Below, in pieces: positions 42,883 to 52,500 of a stretch of DNA of 64,000 nt; position 1 is the stretch's first letter; each line of letters begins with the position of its first letter. The notes beneath the pieces are model-generated. The model saw only the letters and a list, made by a program, of their open reading frames with translations, ran no database searches and was not told the DNA's origin. The stretch spans positions 496,001 to 560,000 of the forward strand of contig NZ_JARKNA010000001.1 in NCBI RefSeq assembly GCF_029360765.1, given 5' to 3'. The position numbers and the translations under genes were made by a program. This DNA is from Terrimonas pollutisoli. Its GTDB lineage: Bacteria > Bacteroidota > Bacteroidia > Chitinophagales > Chitinophagaceae.

Positions 42883-42972
42883 CTGTATATTTTTTTATTT
42901 GATTTTGGTCCCGAACCTGTTCGGGAAACTTATCATGGACGTTTCATTTGCTTTCATTTTTTGCGACAGAAA

Positions 42973-44058
42973 CTATTTATGTGCTGTCAGTGTCTGTATG
43001 CTTCCATCTTCATTAAACCTCAACTCTGCTACTTTTACATTTCTCAAATGTGTTTTGCCGCTCAACTGTACATCATGATAAAACAAATACCACTTGCCAT
43101 TGAATTCAATGATGGAATGATGATTGGTCCATCCGTCAACAGGATTTAATAATACTCCTTGATAAGTGAAAGGTCCGTAAGGATTGTCACCGGTGGCATA
43201 ACAAAGAAAATGCGTATCACCGGTTGAATAAGACAAGTAATATTTGCCATTATACTTATGCATCCAGGCTGCTTCAAAGAAACGCTTGTCGTTATCTTTT
43301 TCCGTAAAAGGTTTGCCATCTTTGTCAACGATCTTTATTTCTTTTACCGGTTCAGCAAAACTTTTCATATCCGCACCCAGTCTTGCTATTCTTGATAAGA
43401 TGGCTGGCTCTTCGGGTTTCCGGTTGCCGGCGGCCGAATCATATTTATTATTGTTCCAGCGTTGCAGTTGTCCGCCCCAGATCCCACCGAAATACATATA
43501 ATATTTTCCATCGTCATCTTTAAACACGGTTGGGTCGATACTGTAACTATTTTTGATTGGCTCCTTCTCTGCGGTAAAAGGCCCTTCGGGTTTGTCGCTT
43601 ACAGCCACGCCAATTTGAAAAACACCCTGTTTATTTTTTACGGGGAAATACAAATAATATTTTCCGTTGGCAAAAGCTGCATCGGGCGCCCACATTTGCC
43701 GGCCTGCCCAGGGAACATTTTTAATATCCAGCGCTACACCATGATCCGTAACGGGTCCTCCAATGGAGTCCATCGACAACACATGGTAATCCCGCATATC
43801 AAAATGACTTCCTAAATCATCTTCTTTGGTGCCGGTAGCTGTATCATGCGAAGGATAAATATAAATACGACCATTGAATACATGGGCTGATGGATCTGCG
43901 GTATAGATATGCGAAACCAGGGGTTGTGAAAGATATTCTTTCTTAGCCTCCTCCGTTGTGGTATCAGCAGCAGTCTGCTCTTTTTTTTCTTTTGATTCAT
44001 TATTGCAGCTTAGAATCATGGCGACAATAAAGACAATTGGAAATATCTGTTTTTTCAT
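42973..44058 (-). CDS. GH43 beta-xylosidase / alpha-L-arabinofuranosidase, lipoprotein
   Basis: A 361-residue protein with a lipoprotein signal (IVFIVAMILSC, Cys 18) followed by an acidic linker. The five-bladed propeller carries the three catalytic acids of GH43: Asp55 in YTADPSAHVFNGRIYIYPS (general base), Asp in SYSIDPTVFKDDDGKYY (pKa modulator) and Glu in FFEAAWMHKYNGKYYLSYS (general acid). WAPDAAFANGKYYLYFP is also typical. It acts at the cell surface or in the periplasm on xylo-oligosaccharides or arabinose side chains; the family alone does not decide which. Confidence 0.92.
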   Translation of the reverse strand: MKKQIFPIVFIVAMILSCNNESKEKKEQTAADTTTEEAKKEYLSQPLVSHIYTADPSAHVFNGRIYIYPSHDTATGTKEDDLGSHFDMRDYHVLSMDSIGGPVTDHGVALDIKNVPWAGRQMWAPDAAFANGKYYLYFPVKNKQGVFQIGVAVSDKPEGPFTAEKEPIKNSYSIDPTVFKDDDGKYYMYFGGIWGGQLQRWNNNKYDSAAGNRKPEEPAILSRIARLGADMKSFAEPVKEIKIVDKDGKPFTEKDNDKRFFEAAWMHKYNGKYYLSYSTGDTHFLCYATGDNPYGPFTYQGVLLNPVDGWTNHHSIIEFNGKWYLFYHDVQLSGKTHLRNVKVAELRFNEDGSIQTLTAHK

Positions 44059-44110
44059 TTTATGGAGTTGTATTTAAGATAATTATTGTGTTTGTTGTTG
44101 TATTTTCTAT

Positions 44111-44131
44111 CTCCCCATTAGGGGATGGGGG
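44111..44131. repeat. Short GC-rich palindrome abutting the SDR stop codon
   Basis: CTCCCCATTAGGGGATGGGG plus G lies directly before the TTA (44132-44134) that is the TAA stop of the SDR gene on the minus strand. Same family as 9858, 32343 and 40661. Confidence 0.7.
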
Positions 44132-44881
44132 TTAAAATCCAATACTGTTGCCACCATCTACGGGCAATACGACGCCGGTGATATATTTTGACGAATCGCC
44201 GGCCAGGAAAAAAGCTGTTTCGGCTATATCTGATGGCTGACCCATATGGCCCATCGGTGTCCGGCTGAATACTTTTGCTTTTCTTTCGGGATCTGCGTTT
44301 AGGGCTGCATCCGTCATCGCCGTTACGATAAAACCCGGAGCAATAGCGTTTACCCGGATGCCTTTTGGCGAAAGTTCTACGGCCATGGCTCTTGTCATTC
44401 CTTCGATGGCCGTTTTACTGGCACTATAAGCCACTACCAGTGGGATGCCATACTGTGCCGCCATCGAACTGATATTGATGATAGAACCTTTTCCTTTGGA
44501 CAGCATGTGTTTGGTGACTTCTCTTGAAATAGCAAACACCGAACAAAGATTGGTGGTAAGCACCAATTGAAATTCTTCATCCGTCACTTCTGTAAAATCT
44601 TTTTTCATATTGATACCTGCGTTGTTAACAAGAATATCAATATGACCAAACTGTTTGATGATCCCATCAATTAAACCGGGGATGGATTTTAAATTGCTGA
44701 TATCACATGGCACCGGGTAGCACAATTCTCCAAGCTCGTTTTTAGCTTCGGCCAGTTTTTTTTCATCACGGCCAATGATGATGCTGTGAATGCCTTCGTC
44801 GACAAACTTTTTGGTAATGGCAAAGCCCAAACCCGAACCACCACCAGTGATAACAGCTATCTTTTTATTTTCTTTGGTCAT
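44132..44881 (-). CDS. Short-chain dehydrogenase/reductase, probable sugar-acid reductase
   Basis: A 249-residue classical SDR: TGGGSGLGF cofactor loop (12-20), NNAG (86-89), catalytic Ser 138/139 in INISSM, Tyr152-x-x-x-Lys156 in YSASK, and PGFIVTAMT. It is cytoplasmic. The gene sits between GH67 and GH43 on the same strand (36 and 73 bases apart). Similar SDRs beside uronate genes act as fructuronate (mannonate) or 2-deoxy-gluconate/ketouronate reductases. With UxuA at 63181 and no UxuB-type gene in the window, a D-fructuronate reductase role is a fair guess. The NAD versus NADP preference is unclear (IGRDEKK after strand 2). Confidence 0.85.
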   Translation of the reverse strand: MTKENKKIAVITGGGSGLGFAITKKFVDEGIHSIIIGRDEKKLAEAKNELGELCYPVPCDISNLKSIPGLIDGIIKQFGHIDILVNNAGINMKKDFTEVTDEEFQLVLTTNLCSVFAISREVTKHMLSKGKGSIINISSMAAQYGIPLVVAYSASKTAIEGMTRAMAVELSPKGIRVNAIAPGFIVTAMTDAALNADPERKAKVFSRTPMGHMGQPSDIAETAFFLAGDSSKYITGVVLPVDGGNSIGF

Positions 44882-44917
44882 ACATTTTTATTTATAACCG
44901 GGCTGTTCAGAACGAAA

Positions 44918-47059
44918 TCAGTTTCCCGGTGCATAAGGAAATTTTAGTTTTTTATAATAATCTAATGTTTGGCCGGGTTGTTCATATTTGCCAGGTATTG
45001 GCATGCCGCTGAATGACTGAAAGTAAAGCAGGCAGGCATTTCGCCACCATACCGCTTCCTGTTCCTGAATGGCCAATAACATTTTAACCTGGCGGAAGCG
45101 TTCGGCGTCAAGATATTTTTCCAATAAGTTCCATTGCTGCTGCATGTTCCGGATATCACTAACTCCTTTATAATAATGATAGCAGAGTTCGTCCCACAGC
45201 GACCTGCCGGATTTCATCGGATGTTTCCAGCTCACATGATGAAACCATAACAGGTATTTTTCATCACAGGTGTTCGGGTCTTCGAATTGCTTTCTTACTT
45301 CCGGCGCATATTGCGCTAAGGCATTAGAACCTTTAGCCGTACGATCAAAGCCTATTCCGGTGGAATCTGCTTTATGATAATAAACAGGATTCCAGTCTGG
45401 CCGGGGTAAATTATTGCTCCAGGGCGCGGGACCATAATGGTGGCCGTTGCCCATGATATGATGCAGACCCAATGGCGTCATATAATTTACCATGGTTTCA
45501 TGTGAGGACAGCATGACTTTTTTTGTTGCTGCAATGAAACCTGCATTGTTATTGAAAGTCTGTCGTATCCATTCATCCGCTATTGCTTCACTACTGAGTG
45601 TATAATCCCAGGCGAGCCGGCCAAACGCATACCAGTTAGCTTGCCCAAACAGGTGACCTGTCCAGTTCCTGTCATTACCAATATTAGCAACCCCGGCTAT
45701 TCCATTCAGTGAGAAGTTATATAAACTTCCATCTACTATTCGAGAAACCAATGACCCTTTGCCTTTTGCCCAGGTATCGGCATCCAGCACTTCTTTAAAC
45801 ATGGGTGCTTCATACACCAGGTGTGTTCCTTGACCAAGATATTCCTGCGTGAGTTGGAATTCCATCATCACGGGTGTTTTTTTCATAGCGCCGAATAATG
45901 GTGAGAAAGGTTCTCTTGGTTGAAAATCTATCGGGCCATTTTTTACCTGCACCAATACATTTTGTTTAAACTTTCCATCCAGCGGTTGGAATTCTTCGTA
46001 AGCCTGTTTGAAACGATCATCCGACTGTTCTCCATACACAAATGCACGCCACATCACGATACCGTTAAATGGTTCCAAAGCATTGGCAAGCATATTGGCG
46101 CCGTCAGCATGTGTGCGGTGATAGTTTTGCGGACCGGGTTGTCCTTCGGAATTTGCTTTTACCAGGAAACCGCCGAAGTCGGGGATGAGTTCATAAATTT
46201 CCTTCACTTTATCGTTCCACCATTGCCGCACCGTATCGTTTAATGGATCAGCTGTTTTTAAACCGCCTATTTCTATCGGCGCACTAAAGCGGGCAGTGAG
46301 ATAAACTTTGATCCCGTAAACCCGGAAGAGGTCAGCAAGAGCTTTCACTTTTTCGAGCCATGGTTTTGTCAATATGTATGCATTGGCATTTACATTGGTA
46401 AGCACTGTTCCATTGATGCCAACAGATGCATTTGCTCTTGCATAATCAATATATCGCTGATCGATATAACCCGGTAAGCTGTGCCAGTTCCAAATGGAAA
46501 AACCGGCATAACCTCTTTCTACGGTGCGATCTAAATTATCCCAATGATTTAATACCCTGTTTTTTATTTTAGGCATGCTTACAACAGCAAGTTGGGTGAT
46601 TGACTGCTGTGTTTGTAACAAACGGAGAAAATGAAACACGCCGTATAAAACGGCTTTATCAGTATTCCCCGCGATAGCGATTATTTTTTTTCCGCCTGTT
46701 ATTTTAGTTTGAATAAGAAATCCTTCGCCGCCTAATTTTTGTAAGTCGTTAGAGGATACGAGTGATTGAAGGGCAGGAGATGAGGCCGACGTTCCGGCTA
46801 GAATGCATTTGTCTGTTATTGATGACAAGCCAATCGTTTTTTTTGCCAGCAAGCCATTCAAACCATTGTATAATTCTTCTTTGGCCGCTTTTAAAGTAGC
46901 AGTAGTGGCATTGATCAAAACTCCTGAAATCGTATTCCGGTATTGTTGAAGCAGTGCAGCATTATCTATTTTATCATAGCGAAGCCATAGCCGGTAACCG
47001 TCCTCTGCATTGACAGTGATGGTACAAAGCAACCATATGAAAAGAAATGTTTTTTTCAT
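44918..47059 (-). CDS. aguA: GH67 alpha-glucuronidase
   Basis: A 713-residue enzyme with a signal peptide (FLFIWLLCTITVNA), the length of family GH67. The N-terminal domain (EDGYRLWLRYDKIDNAALLQ) is typical, the barrel has RVLNHWDNLDRTVERGYAG, the general acid Glu in FLVKANSEGQPGPQNYHRTH (around residue 297), QLTQEYLGQGTHLVYEAPMF, and the C-terminal dimer domain LLWFHHVSWKHPMKSGRSLW. GH67 removes 4-O-methylglucuronic acid from the non-reducing end of xylo-oligosaccharides made by GH10. Its ATG overlaps the stop of the upstream LacI gene by 4 bases, so it is translationally coupled to its likely regulator. Confidence 0.96.
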   Translation of the reverse strand: MKKTFLFIWLLCTITVNAEDGYRLWLRYDKIDNAALLQQYRNTISGVLINATTATLKAAKEELYNGLNGLLAKKTIGLSSITDKCILAGTSASSPALQSLVSSNDLQKLGGEGFLIQTKITGGKKIIAIAGNTDKAVLYGVFHFLRLLQTQQSITQLAVVSMPKIKNRVLNHWDNLDRTVERGYAGFSIWNWHSLPGYIDQRYIDYARANASVGINGTVLTNVNANAYILTKPWLEKVKALADLFRVYGIKVYLTARFSAPIEIGGLKTADPLNDTVRQWWNDKVKEIYELIPDFGGFLVKANSEGQPGPQNYHRTHADGANMLANALEPFNGIVMWRAFVYGEQSDDRFKQAYEEFQPLDGKFKQNVLVQVKNGPIDFQPREPFSPLFGAMKKTPVMMEFQLTQEYLGQGTHLVYEAPMFKEVLDADTWAKGKGSLVSRIVDGSLYNFSLNGIAGVANIGNDRNWTGHLFGQANWYAFGRLAWDYTLSSEAIADEWIRQTFNNNAGFIAATKKVMLSSHETMVNYMTPLGLHHIMGNGHHYGPAPWSNNLPRPDWNPVYYHKADSTGIGFDRTAKGSNALAQYAPEVRKQFEDPNTCDEKYLLWFHHVSWKHPMKSGRSLWDELCYHYYKGVSDIRNMQQQWNLLEKYLDAERFRQVKMLLAIQEQEAVWWRNACLLYFQSFSGMPIPGKYEQPGQTLDYYKKLKFPYAPGN

Positions 47060-48111
47060 AGTGAACGGCGATGTTTAAAATTGCTTTGCTTTTTTAACGA
47101 TGACTTACGGATGATCAGTTCCGATCTCACCACGATGGTTTGTGTATGCCTGATATTGGATCGCCCTGTTAAATGACTAATTAAATTGCGGGCCGCTATT
47201 TCTCCCATATCCATCCCCGGATAGTAAATAGTGCTAAGCTGCGGTTCCACGATTTTGCTGATCGCATCATTGTTAAAGCCTACTATTGCTATATCTTCCG
47301 GGATGCTCACACCATGATCTTTCAATGTCTGCATGCAAACCGCCGCTGAAAAGTCGTTGGTGATAAAAGCTCCGTCGGGCATTGGTTTCATTTTTAAAAT
47401 TTGGAGTGCCGCTTCCACACCGCATTGTTCGCTAAGGTCTTTTATCAATACCAGGTCTTTTTCATAGCTGATGCCGTTAGCAAGCAGGGCTTCCATATAT
47501 CCCTTATGACGCTGGGCGTACACATTTCGCTTCAGGTTTGCAGTAACCAATATTATTCTTTTACAACCCTGATCAATTAAATGCTGTGTGGCCTCATAGC
47601 CACATTTATAATTATCAATAACGACTTTGGTCGTTTCACTGTTTTCCTCCACCCGGTCAAAAAAGATAACAGGAATGCCTTTGTCTTCAAGCGGCTTGAA
47701 ATGATCAAGTCCGGTTGTATCAAATGCCAGCGAAGCGATCACTCCATCAACCCGCTTGTGAAAAAGATTCAATGCATTGGCCGCTTCTTTCTCATAGCTT
47801 TCCGATGAATGGGCGATGATCAGGTCATAACCTGCGTCTGTCGTCACTTTTTCAATACCGGCGAGCACAGAGGTAATGAAGTTACTGTTCAATTCATGTA
47901 CAATAACTCCGATAGTATTTGTTTTTTGTTTGCGCAGGTTGCTGGCAAAATTATTATGCCGGTAACCCAGCTCTTTAGCGGTGTCCTTTATTTTCTTGCG
48001 GGTGTTTTTGTTGATCGCGGGATGGTCCTGCAAAGCACGGCTTACAGTGGTTGATGAAAGGTCAAGCTGCTGGGCAATATCATAAATAGTAATGTCTTTT
48101 TTCGGCTTCAT
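47056..48111 (-). CDS. LacI-family transcriptional regulator 1
   Basis: A 351-residue protein. The N-terminal LacI headpiece is ITIYDIAQQLDLSSTTVSRALQDHPAINKN (residues 7-36) with the hinge FASNLRKQKTNTIGVIV, followed by a periplasmic-binding-protein-like ligand domain (DRVEENSETTKVVIDNYKCG, FITNDFSAAVCMQTL, DIAIVGFNNDAISKI). It is a close paralogue of the regulator at 48162. An operator-like palindrome (48113-48128) lies 2 bases before its ATG, which suggests autoregulation. It is translationally coupled to aguA, so a ligand derived from glucuronoxylan is likely. Confidence 0.93.
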   Translation of the reverse strand: MKPKKDITIYDIAQQLDLSSTTVSRALQDHPAINKNTRKKIKDTAKELGYRHNNFASNLRKQKTNTIGVIVHELNSNFITSVLAGIEKVTTDAGYDLIIAHSSESYEKEAANALNLFHKRVDGVIASLAFDTTGLDHFKPLEDKGIPVIFFDRVEENSETTKVVIDNYKCGYEATQHLIDQGCKRIILVTANLKRNVYAQRHKGYMEALLANGISYEKDLVLIKDLSEQCGVEAALQILKMKPMPDGAFITNDFSAAVCMQTLKDHGVSIPEDIAIVGFNNDAISKIVEPQLSTIYYPGMDMGEIAARNLISHLTGRSNIRHTQTIVVRSELIIRKSSLKKQSNFKHRRSL

Positions 48112-48112
48112 T

Positions 48113-48128
48113 TTGCAATCGGTTGCAT
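48113..48128. promoter_or_regulatory. LacI-type operator, copy 1
   Basis: TTGCAATCGGTTGCAT is a near-palindrome of the classical LacI-family form (T-T-G-C-A-A-N-C-G-N-T-T-G-C-A-A), immediately in front of the LacI 1 start. Its first 15 bases are identical to the site at 49239-49254. Confidence 0.75.
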
Positions 48129-48161
48129 AAAAATCGAAAAAAAATGATCAATTACAAATTT

Positions 48162-49190
48162 TTATTTTTTTAACGATGAATCGCGGATGATAAGATCCGC
48201 ACGAAGGATGATGGTATTAGTTGTCTTTACATTGGAAATACCGGCAAGATGGCCTATCAAACTGGTGACAGCGGCCTGGCCTATGTCATAACCGGAATAA
48301 TTAACCGTCGTAAGATTGGGTTCGATGATTTTGCTGATGGGGTCATTGTTAAAGCCGGCAAAAGCGATGTCAGCGGGTATTTTTATCCCGGCTTCCTTCA
48401 ATCTTTTCATACAAAAAACAGCGGCCGTATCGTTGGCAGAGAAAACAGCATCGGGTTTCTTCGCCATTTTCAAAATCAGTTCAGCTGCCTTATTACCGGC
48501 ATCCTCACTCAGGGTACTAATAAAAACCGATTTCTTTTCATCGAACGGCAGGTGGTGATCAGCCAGGGCTTGTTTAAAGCCGCGAAGCCTGTCAGCATAC
48601 ACATTGCGCAACGTATTGCCACCAAGGTGCATTAGTCGGCTGCAGCCCTGATCTATCAAGTGTTTCGTGACATCGTAGGCCGCTTTATAGTTATCAATTA
48701 CAACACTGGTGCTGTCATTGTGCGGATACACCCGGTCAAAGAAAACAACCGGGATGCCTTTCTTAAAAAAGGGCTCGAAATGATCGATATTCTTTGTGTC
48801 ATAGGCCAGTGACGCCAGCAATCCATCCACCCGTTTGTTGAACATGGTCTGCACATTTGATACTTCTTTTTCCAGTTTTTCAAGCGACTGGCTGATGATG
48901 AGGTCATAGTTTTCCTGGCTTGCCGCATTTTCCATACCCGCTAAGACAGACGACATGAAATAACTGTTTAACCTTGGCACTATTACCCCGATCGTATGAG
49001 TTTTCTTACTGCGTAAACTGCTGGCAAATGTATTGGAGCGGTAACCCAAAACGCTGGCAGCATCGGCTATTTTCTTCCGCGTATTCTTATTAATGGCAGG
49101 ATGACCTTTCAGCCCGCGGCTAACGGTGGTAGCCGAAATGTTCAGGTGTTTTGCAATATCATAGATCGTTATTTCTTTTTCATCCGCCAT
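48162..49190 (-). CDS. LacI-family transcriptional regulator 2
   Basis: The ATG at 49188-49190 (MADEKEITIYDIAKHLNISA) gives the proper N-terminus, 342 residues; a frame start at 49223 adds 11 unlikely residues. The headpiece is ITIYDIAKHLNISATTVSRG with LKGHPAINKNTRKKIADAAS, the hinge FASSLRSKKTHTIGVIV, and the ligand domain has FDRVYPHNDSTSVVIDNYKA and IAFAGFNNDPISKIIEPNLT. It is clearly duplicated from or with LacI 1 (50 bases downstream). The conserved recognition helix suggests that both bind the same operator, while differences in the ligand domain may reflect two inducers. Confidence 0.93.
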   Translation of the reverse strand: MADEKEITIYDIAKHLNISATTVSRGLKGHPAINKNTRKKIADAASVLGYRSNTFASSLRSKKTHTIGVIVPRLNSYFMSSVLAGMENAASQENYDLIISQSLEKLEKEVSNVQTMFNKRVDGLLASLAYDTKNIDHFEPFFKKGIPVVFFDRVYPHNDSTSVVIDNYKAAYDVTKHLIDQGCSRLMHLGGNTLRNVYADRLRGFKQALADHHLPFDEKKSVFISTLSEDAGNKAAELILKMAKKPDAVFSANDTAAVFCMKRLKEAGIKIPADIAFAGFNNDPISKIIEPNLTTVNYSGYDIGQAAVTSLIGHLAGISNVKTTNTIILRADLIIRDSSLKK

Positions 49191-49238
49191 GCTTAGCCAT
49201 TGTTTTACAAATAAAAGAAGCATTATTCAAAAAAAAAA

Positions 49239-49254
49239 TTGCAATCGGTTGCAA
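49239..49254. promoter_or_regulatory. LacI-type operator, copy 2
   Basis: TTGCAATCGGTTGCAA, a palindrome with one mismatched pair, in the divergent region between LacI 2 (minus) and the SusC gene (plus), 49 bases before the LacI 2 ATG. It could control both directions. Bases 1-15 are identical to copy 1. Confidence 0.8.
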
Positions 49255-49338
49255 TTTTCAAAAAAATGTCTTTACATTCGGATTGCCAAATCAATTTCAT
49301 GCTTGCCATAACTACAAAAAGAAATCTGTTGAATGAGC

Positions 49339-49365
49339 CGAAACCCTCTCCGGAACAGGGTTTCG
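49339..49365. promoter_or_regulatory. Hairpin in the leader of the SusC gene
   Basis: CGAAACCCT (49339-49347) and AGGGTTTCG (49357-49365) form a perfect 9-bp stem with a 9-base loop. It lies in the 390-bp gap before the SusC ATG; a T-rich run follows about 20-40 bases later, so attenuation or simple termination of leftover reading is possible. The rest of the gap has no convincing gene. Confidence 0.5.
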
Positions 49366-49540
49366 TCCTTCTCCCCATCTTCACCCGGGGTCTTTTCCTT
49401 TTTTTCTTACTTGTTTTTAGCGCAATTGCCGGACTTGGGCGGCTACAAATCAGTCACCCGCTGCGACGGCCTGGGCTGACAATGGTTGGCTGAAATGATT
49501 CCATCCCGATGAAACAGAGCTACCAGTAAAAATTTTGACA

Positions 49541-49555
49541 AGTTGGTTACCAACT
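49541..49555. promoter_or_regulatory. Palindrome in a possible promoter of the SusC gene
   Basis: AGTTGGTTACCAACT is a perfect 7-1-7 palindrome 34 bases upstream of the SusC ATG. It is preceded by TTGACA (49535-49540) and followed by TAAACT after 18 bases, which would place an operator in the promoter spacer. Bacteroidota promoters often use other consensus elements, so this is a weak call. Confidence 0.35.
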
Positions 49556-49588
49556 TTCTAAACTTAAACTCAAAAAAAATTGCTGTTT

Positions 49589-52500
49589 ATGAAAGTTTTA
49601 TTCAGAGAGAACTTAAAACAAACCTGCCCGCCAAAAAACCGGCTATTCGAAAGAGCAATAACCTGGTTATTATGTTTCCTGCTTTTCGCTTTTGTGTCGA
49701 CGCCTGCGTCAGCACAAGGCAACATTAGTGTGAAAGGCCGCGTCACCAATGAAAACGGCCAGGCTGTACCAGGAGCCTCTGTTACAGTAAAAGGTTCTTC
49801 ATTGGGAACAACGGCAGATGGCAATGGTGATTTTAGTATTAATGCGCCTGCCAATGCAACGCTGATTATTTCTGCCATCAATTATCTCGAACAGGAAATA
49901 AAAATAAGCAACCGGCAAACGGTGAACATTGGTCTTACTTCGCTGGCGAAGACAGAGACCGAGGTGATCGTGGTAGGATATGGAACGCAGAAGAAAATAG
50001 ATGTTACTGGTTCCGTGACAAGGGTTAATCTTGAAGCAATGGGCAATGCGCCTAATACTAATATCGGCCAGTTTCTCCAGGGAACGGTGCCGGGATTGAA
50101 TGTCGGCTTATCAACTTTTGCAGGGGGTACTCCTCCTATATCCATTCGTGGTCGGGTTACAATTAACGGCAGCCAGAGTGTTTTAATCATCATAGATGGG
50201 GTTCAATACACCGGGTCATTATCTTCTATCAACCCTGATGATATTGCATCAATTGATGTGCTGAAAGACGCCAGCTCAACAGCTGTATATGGCGCACAGG
50301 CAGCGAACGGGGTTATTCTTATTACTTCCAGAAAAGGTAAGTATAATCAAAAACCGCGTATAGCTTTTTCAACTGCTTATACCACTCAAAACCCAACTGT
50401 TGATCTGCGACCGTTAAACCGTGAGGAATACCTGGAACAATTTAAAGACGCCTTTTATACCCAGGCTTTTATGGGTCCCGATTATACACAACCCAATCCG
50501 GCCTTTAATGTTGCTGCAGTTATGGATCCCACAATGGTTAATGCAACAAGAACAGAAGTACTGCCCAATGATTTTGATTGGTGGGATGCCGGAGTTAACA
50601 CTGGATCTATTTTTGAAAACACCCTTAGCTTTTCAGGCGGTGGTGATAAGGTTACCTACCTCCTGTCTGGCGGACTGGTAGATCAGAAAGGCTATATAAT
50701 CAATGATAAGTTTAAAAGAAAATCAATCCGGGCCAACCTGGAAGTGAGGCCGGTGAACTGGTGGAAAGTGGGTTTGGTATCATCCGGTTCTTTCGTTAAC
50801 CAGGATGGGGCAGAGCCTTCGTTAGGTAATTTGAGTATTGCATCTCCGGTACTGGTGCCATTTGATTCAGCCGGTAATATTATACCCTTTCCAACCAATA
50901 CCGTAGTGCCCAATCCCTTTAATACCTATTATGTGGATGATTACGACAGGCACCAATACTACTTTGCCAATATTTATTCTGACCTGGATATTCCTTTTAT
51001 TAAGGGGTTAAATTATAGAATGAATTTTGGAAACAACTACAGAACTGATCAGCATTATTACGCCAGCAAATTTGATGGTGGATTGCAGGGCCGTGCCTAT
51101 AAAGAAAACCAGACTTATTATGATTACACATTTGATAACATCCTTACCTATACCAAAAATTTTGGCCGGCATGATATAACTGCTACAGCCTTATACGGAG
51201 CCATTGAAAGAAAATACAGCAGAACTTTTGCTGAAGGAGTCGGCTTTTCACGGCTTAACCTTAGTTATAACGATCTTTCAAGCGCCACCACTAAGAATAT
51301 AACTACCAATGCAAATACTGAAGCCCTGAATTATCAAATGGGAAGGGTGAACTATAAATATAATGACAAGTATCTGCTAACAGCCACGGTGCGCAGGGAC
51401 GGATATTCTGGTTTTGCCGAAAACTTTAAGAGTGCGGTCTTTCCAACTGTTGCGCTTGGCTGGATTATTTCAAGTGAGAAGTTTATGGCTAATGTAAATG
51501 CTGTTAACTTTCTTAAGCTAAGAGCCGGTTATGGAGCAATAGGCAACCAAACCCAAAGGTATCAGTCACTTTCCCGTGTTGGTACAAATTCTTCCTATGT
51601 TTTTGGTGATGGTGGCGGTACAGCATTTGGTCAACAGGTAAATTCTCTTGAGAATCCGAACCTGAAATGGGAAAAGACAGAAGGTGTGAATTTTGGCCTG
51701 GACTTTACCCTTTTGAAGAACCGCTTAACAGGTACCCTGGACTATTATAATAATAACACCAAAGACTTATTGTTTGATGTGTCTATTCCTTCTGTTACAG
51801 GTTTTCTCCTTATAGCTTCAAACGTTGGAAAAATTAATAACCAGGGGTTTGAAGCCGGACTCACTTATAAAATAATTGACAAAAAGGATTTTACATGGTC
51901 TTCCACATTTAATTTCTGGACCAATACAAACAAAATCAAAAAACTTACCGGTGTGGATGCAAACGGTGATGGTATAGAAGATGATCTTGTGTCAACTGGT
52001 TTGTTTATTGGTAAGTCCATCCAAACTATTTTTAATTACAAGGTTGAGGGCATTTACCAGTTAAATGATACAAGATTACCAGGCTTTCCCGTTGGTAGTA
52101 ACAGGATCGTTGATCTTGACAAAAACAATGACATTACTGCTGCCGACCGGATGTTTCTTGGCCGGCAGGAGCCTGCTTACCGGATGAGCTGGTACAATAC
52201 GTTCTCCTATAAGAATTTTTCTTTAAGCTTTTTCTTCAACTCAATACAGGGAGGAAAAGATGGATACCTTGGTGATAATACACGGGAGTATTTTCGTGAA
52301 GACAATTCGGTTCGTAATAATGAACTGAATGCAGTTGATTTCTGGTCGCCCCGGAATCCTGGCGGCAAATATCCCAGAAACATCTCAGGCGGCCGCACTA
52401 AAGTAGCTGGTAATAATTATGAAAGCAGAAGCTTTGTAAGATTACAGGATGTTTCTCTTTCTTATAGCTTATCTCCTAAAATTCTTGAGAAAATCAAAGC

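Noticed and set aside
49239..49493. 84-codon frame with a hydrophobic segment before the SusC gene
   Set aside because: It starts inside the LacI operator and runs through a hairpin; the hydrophobic part comes from a T-rich run and the rest is not protein-like.
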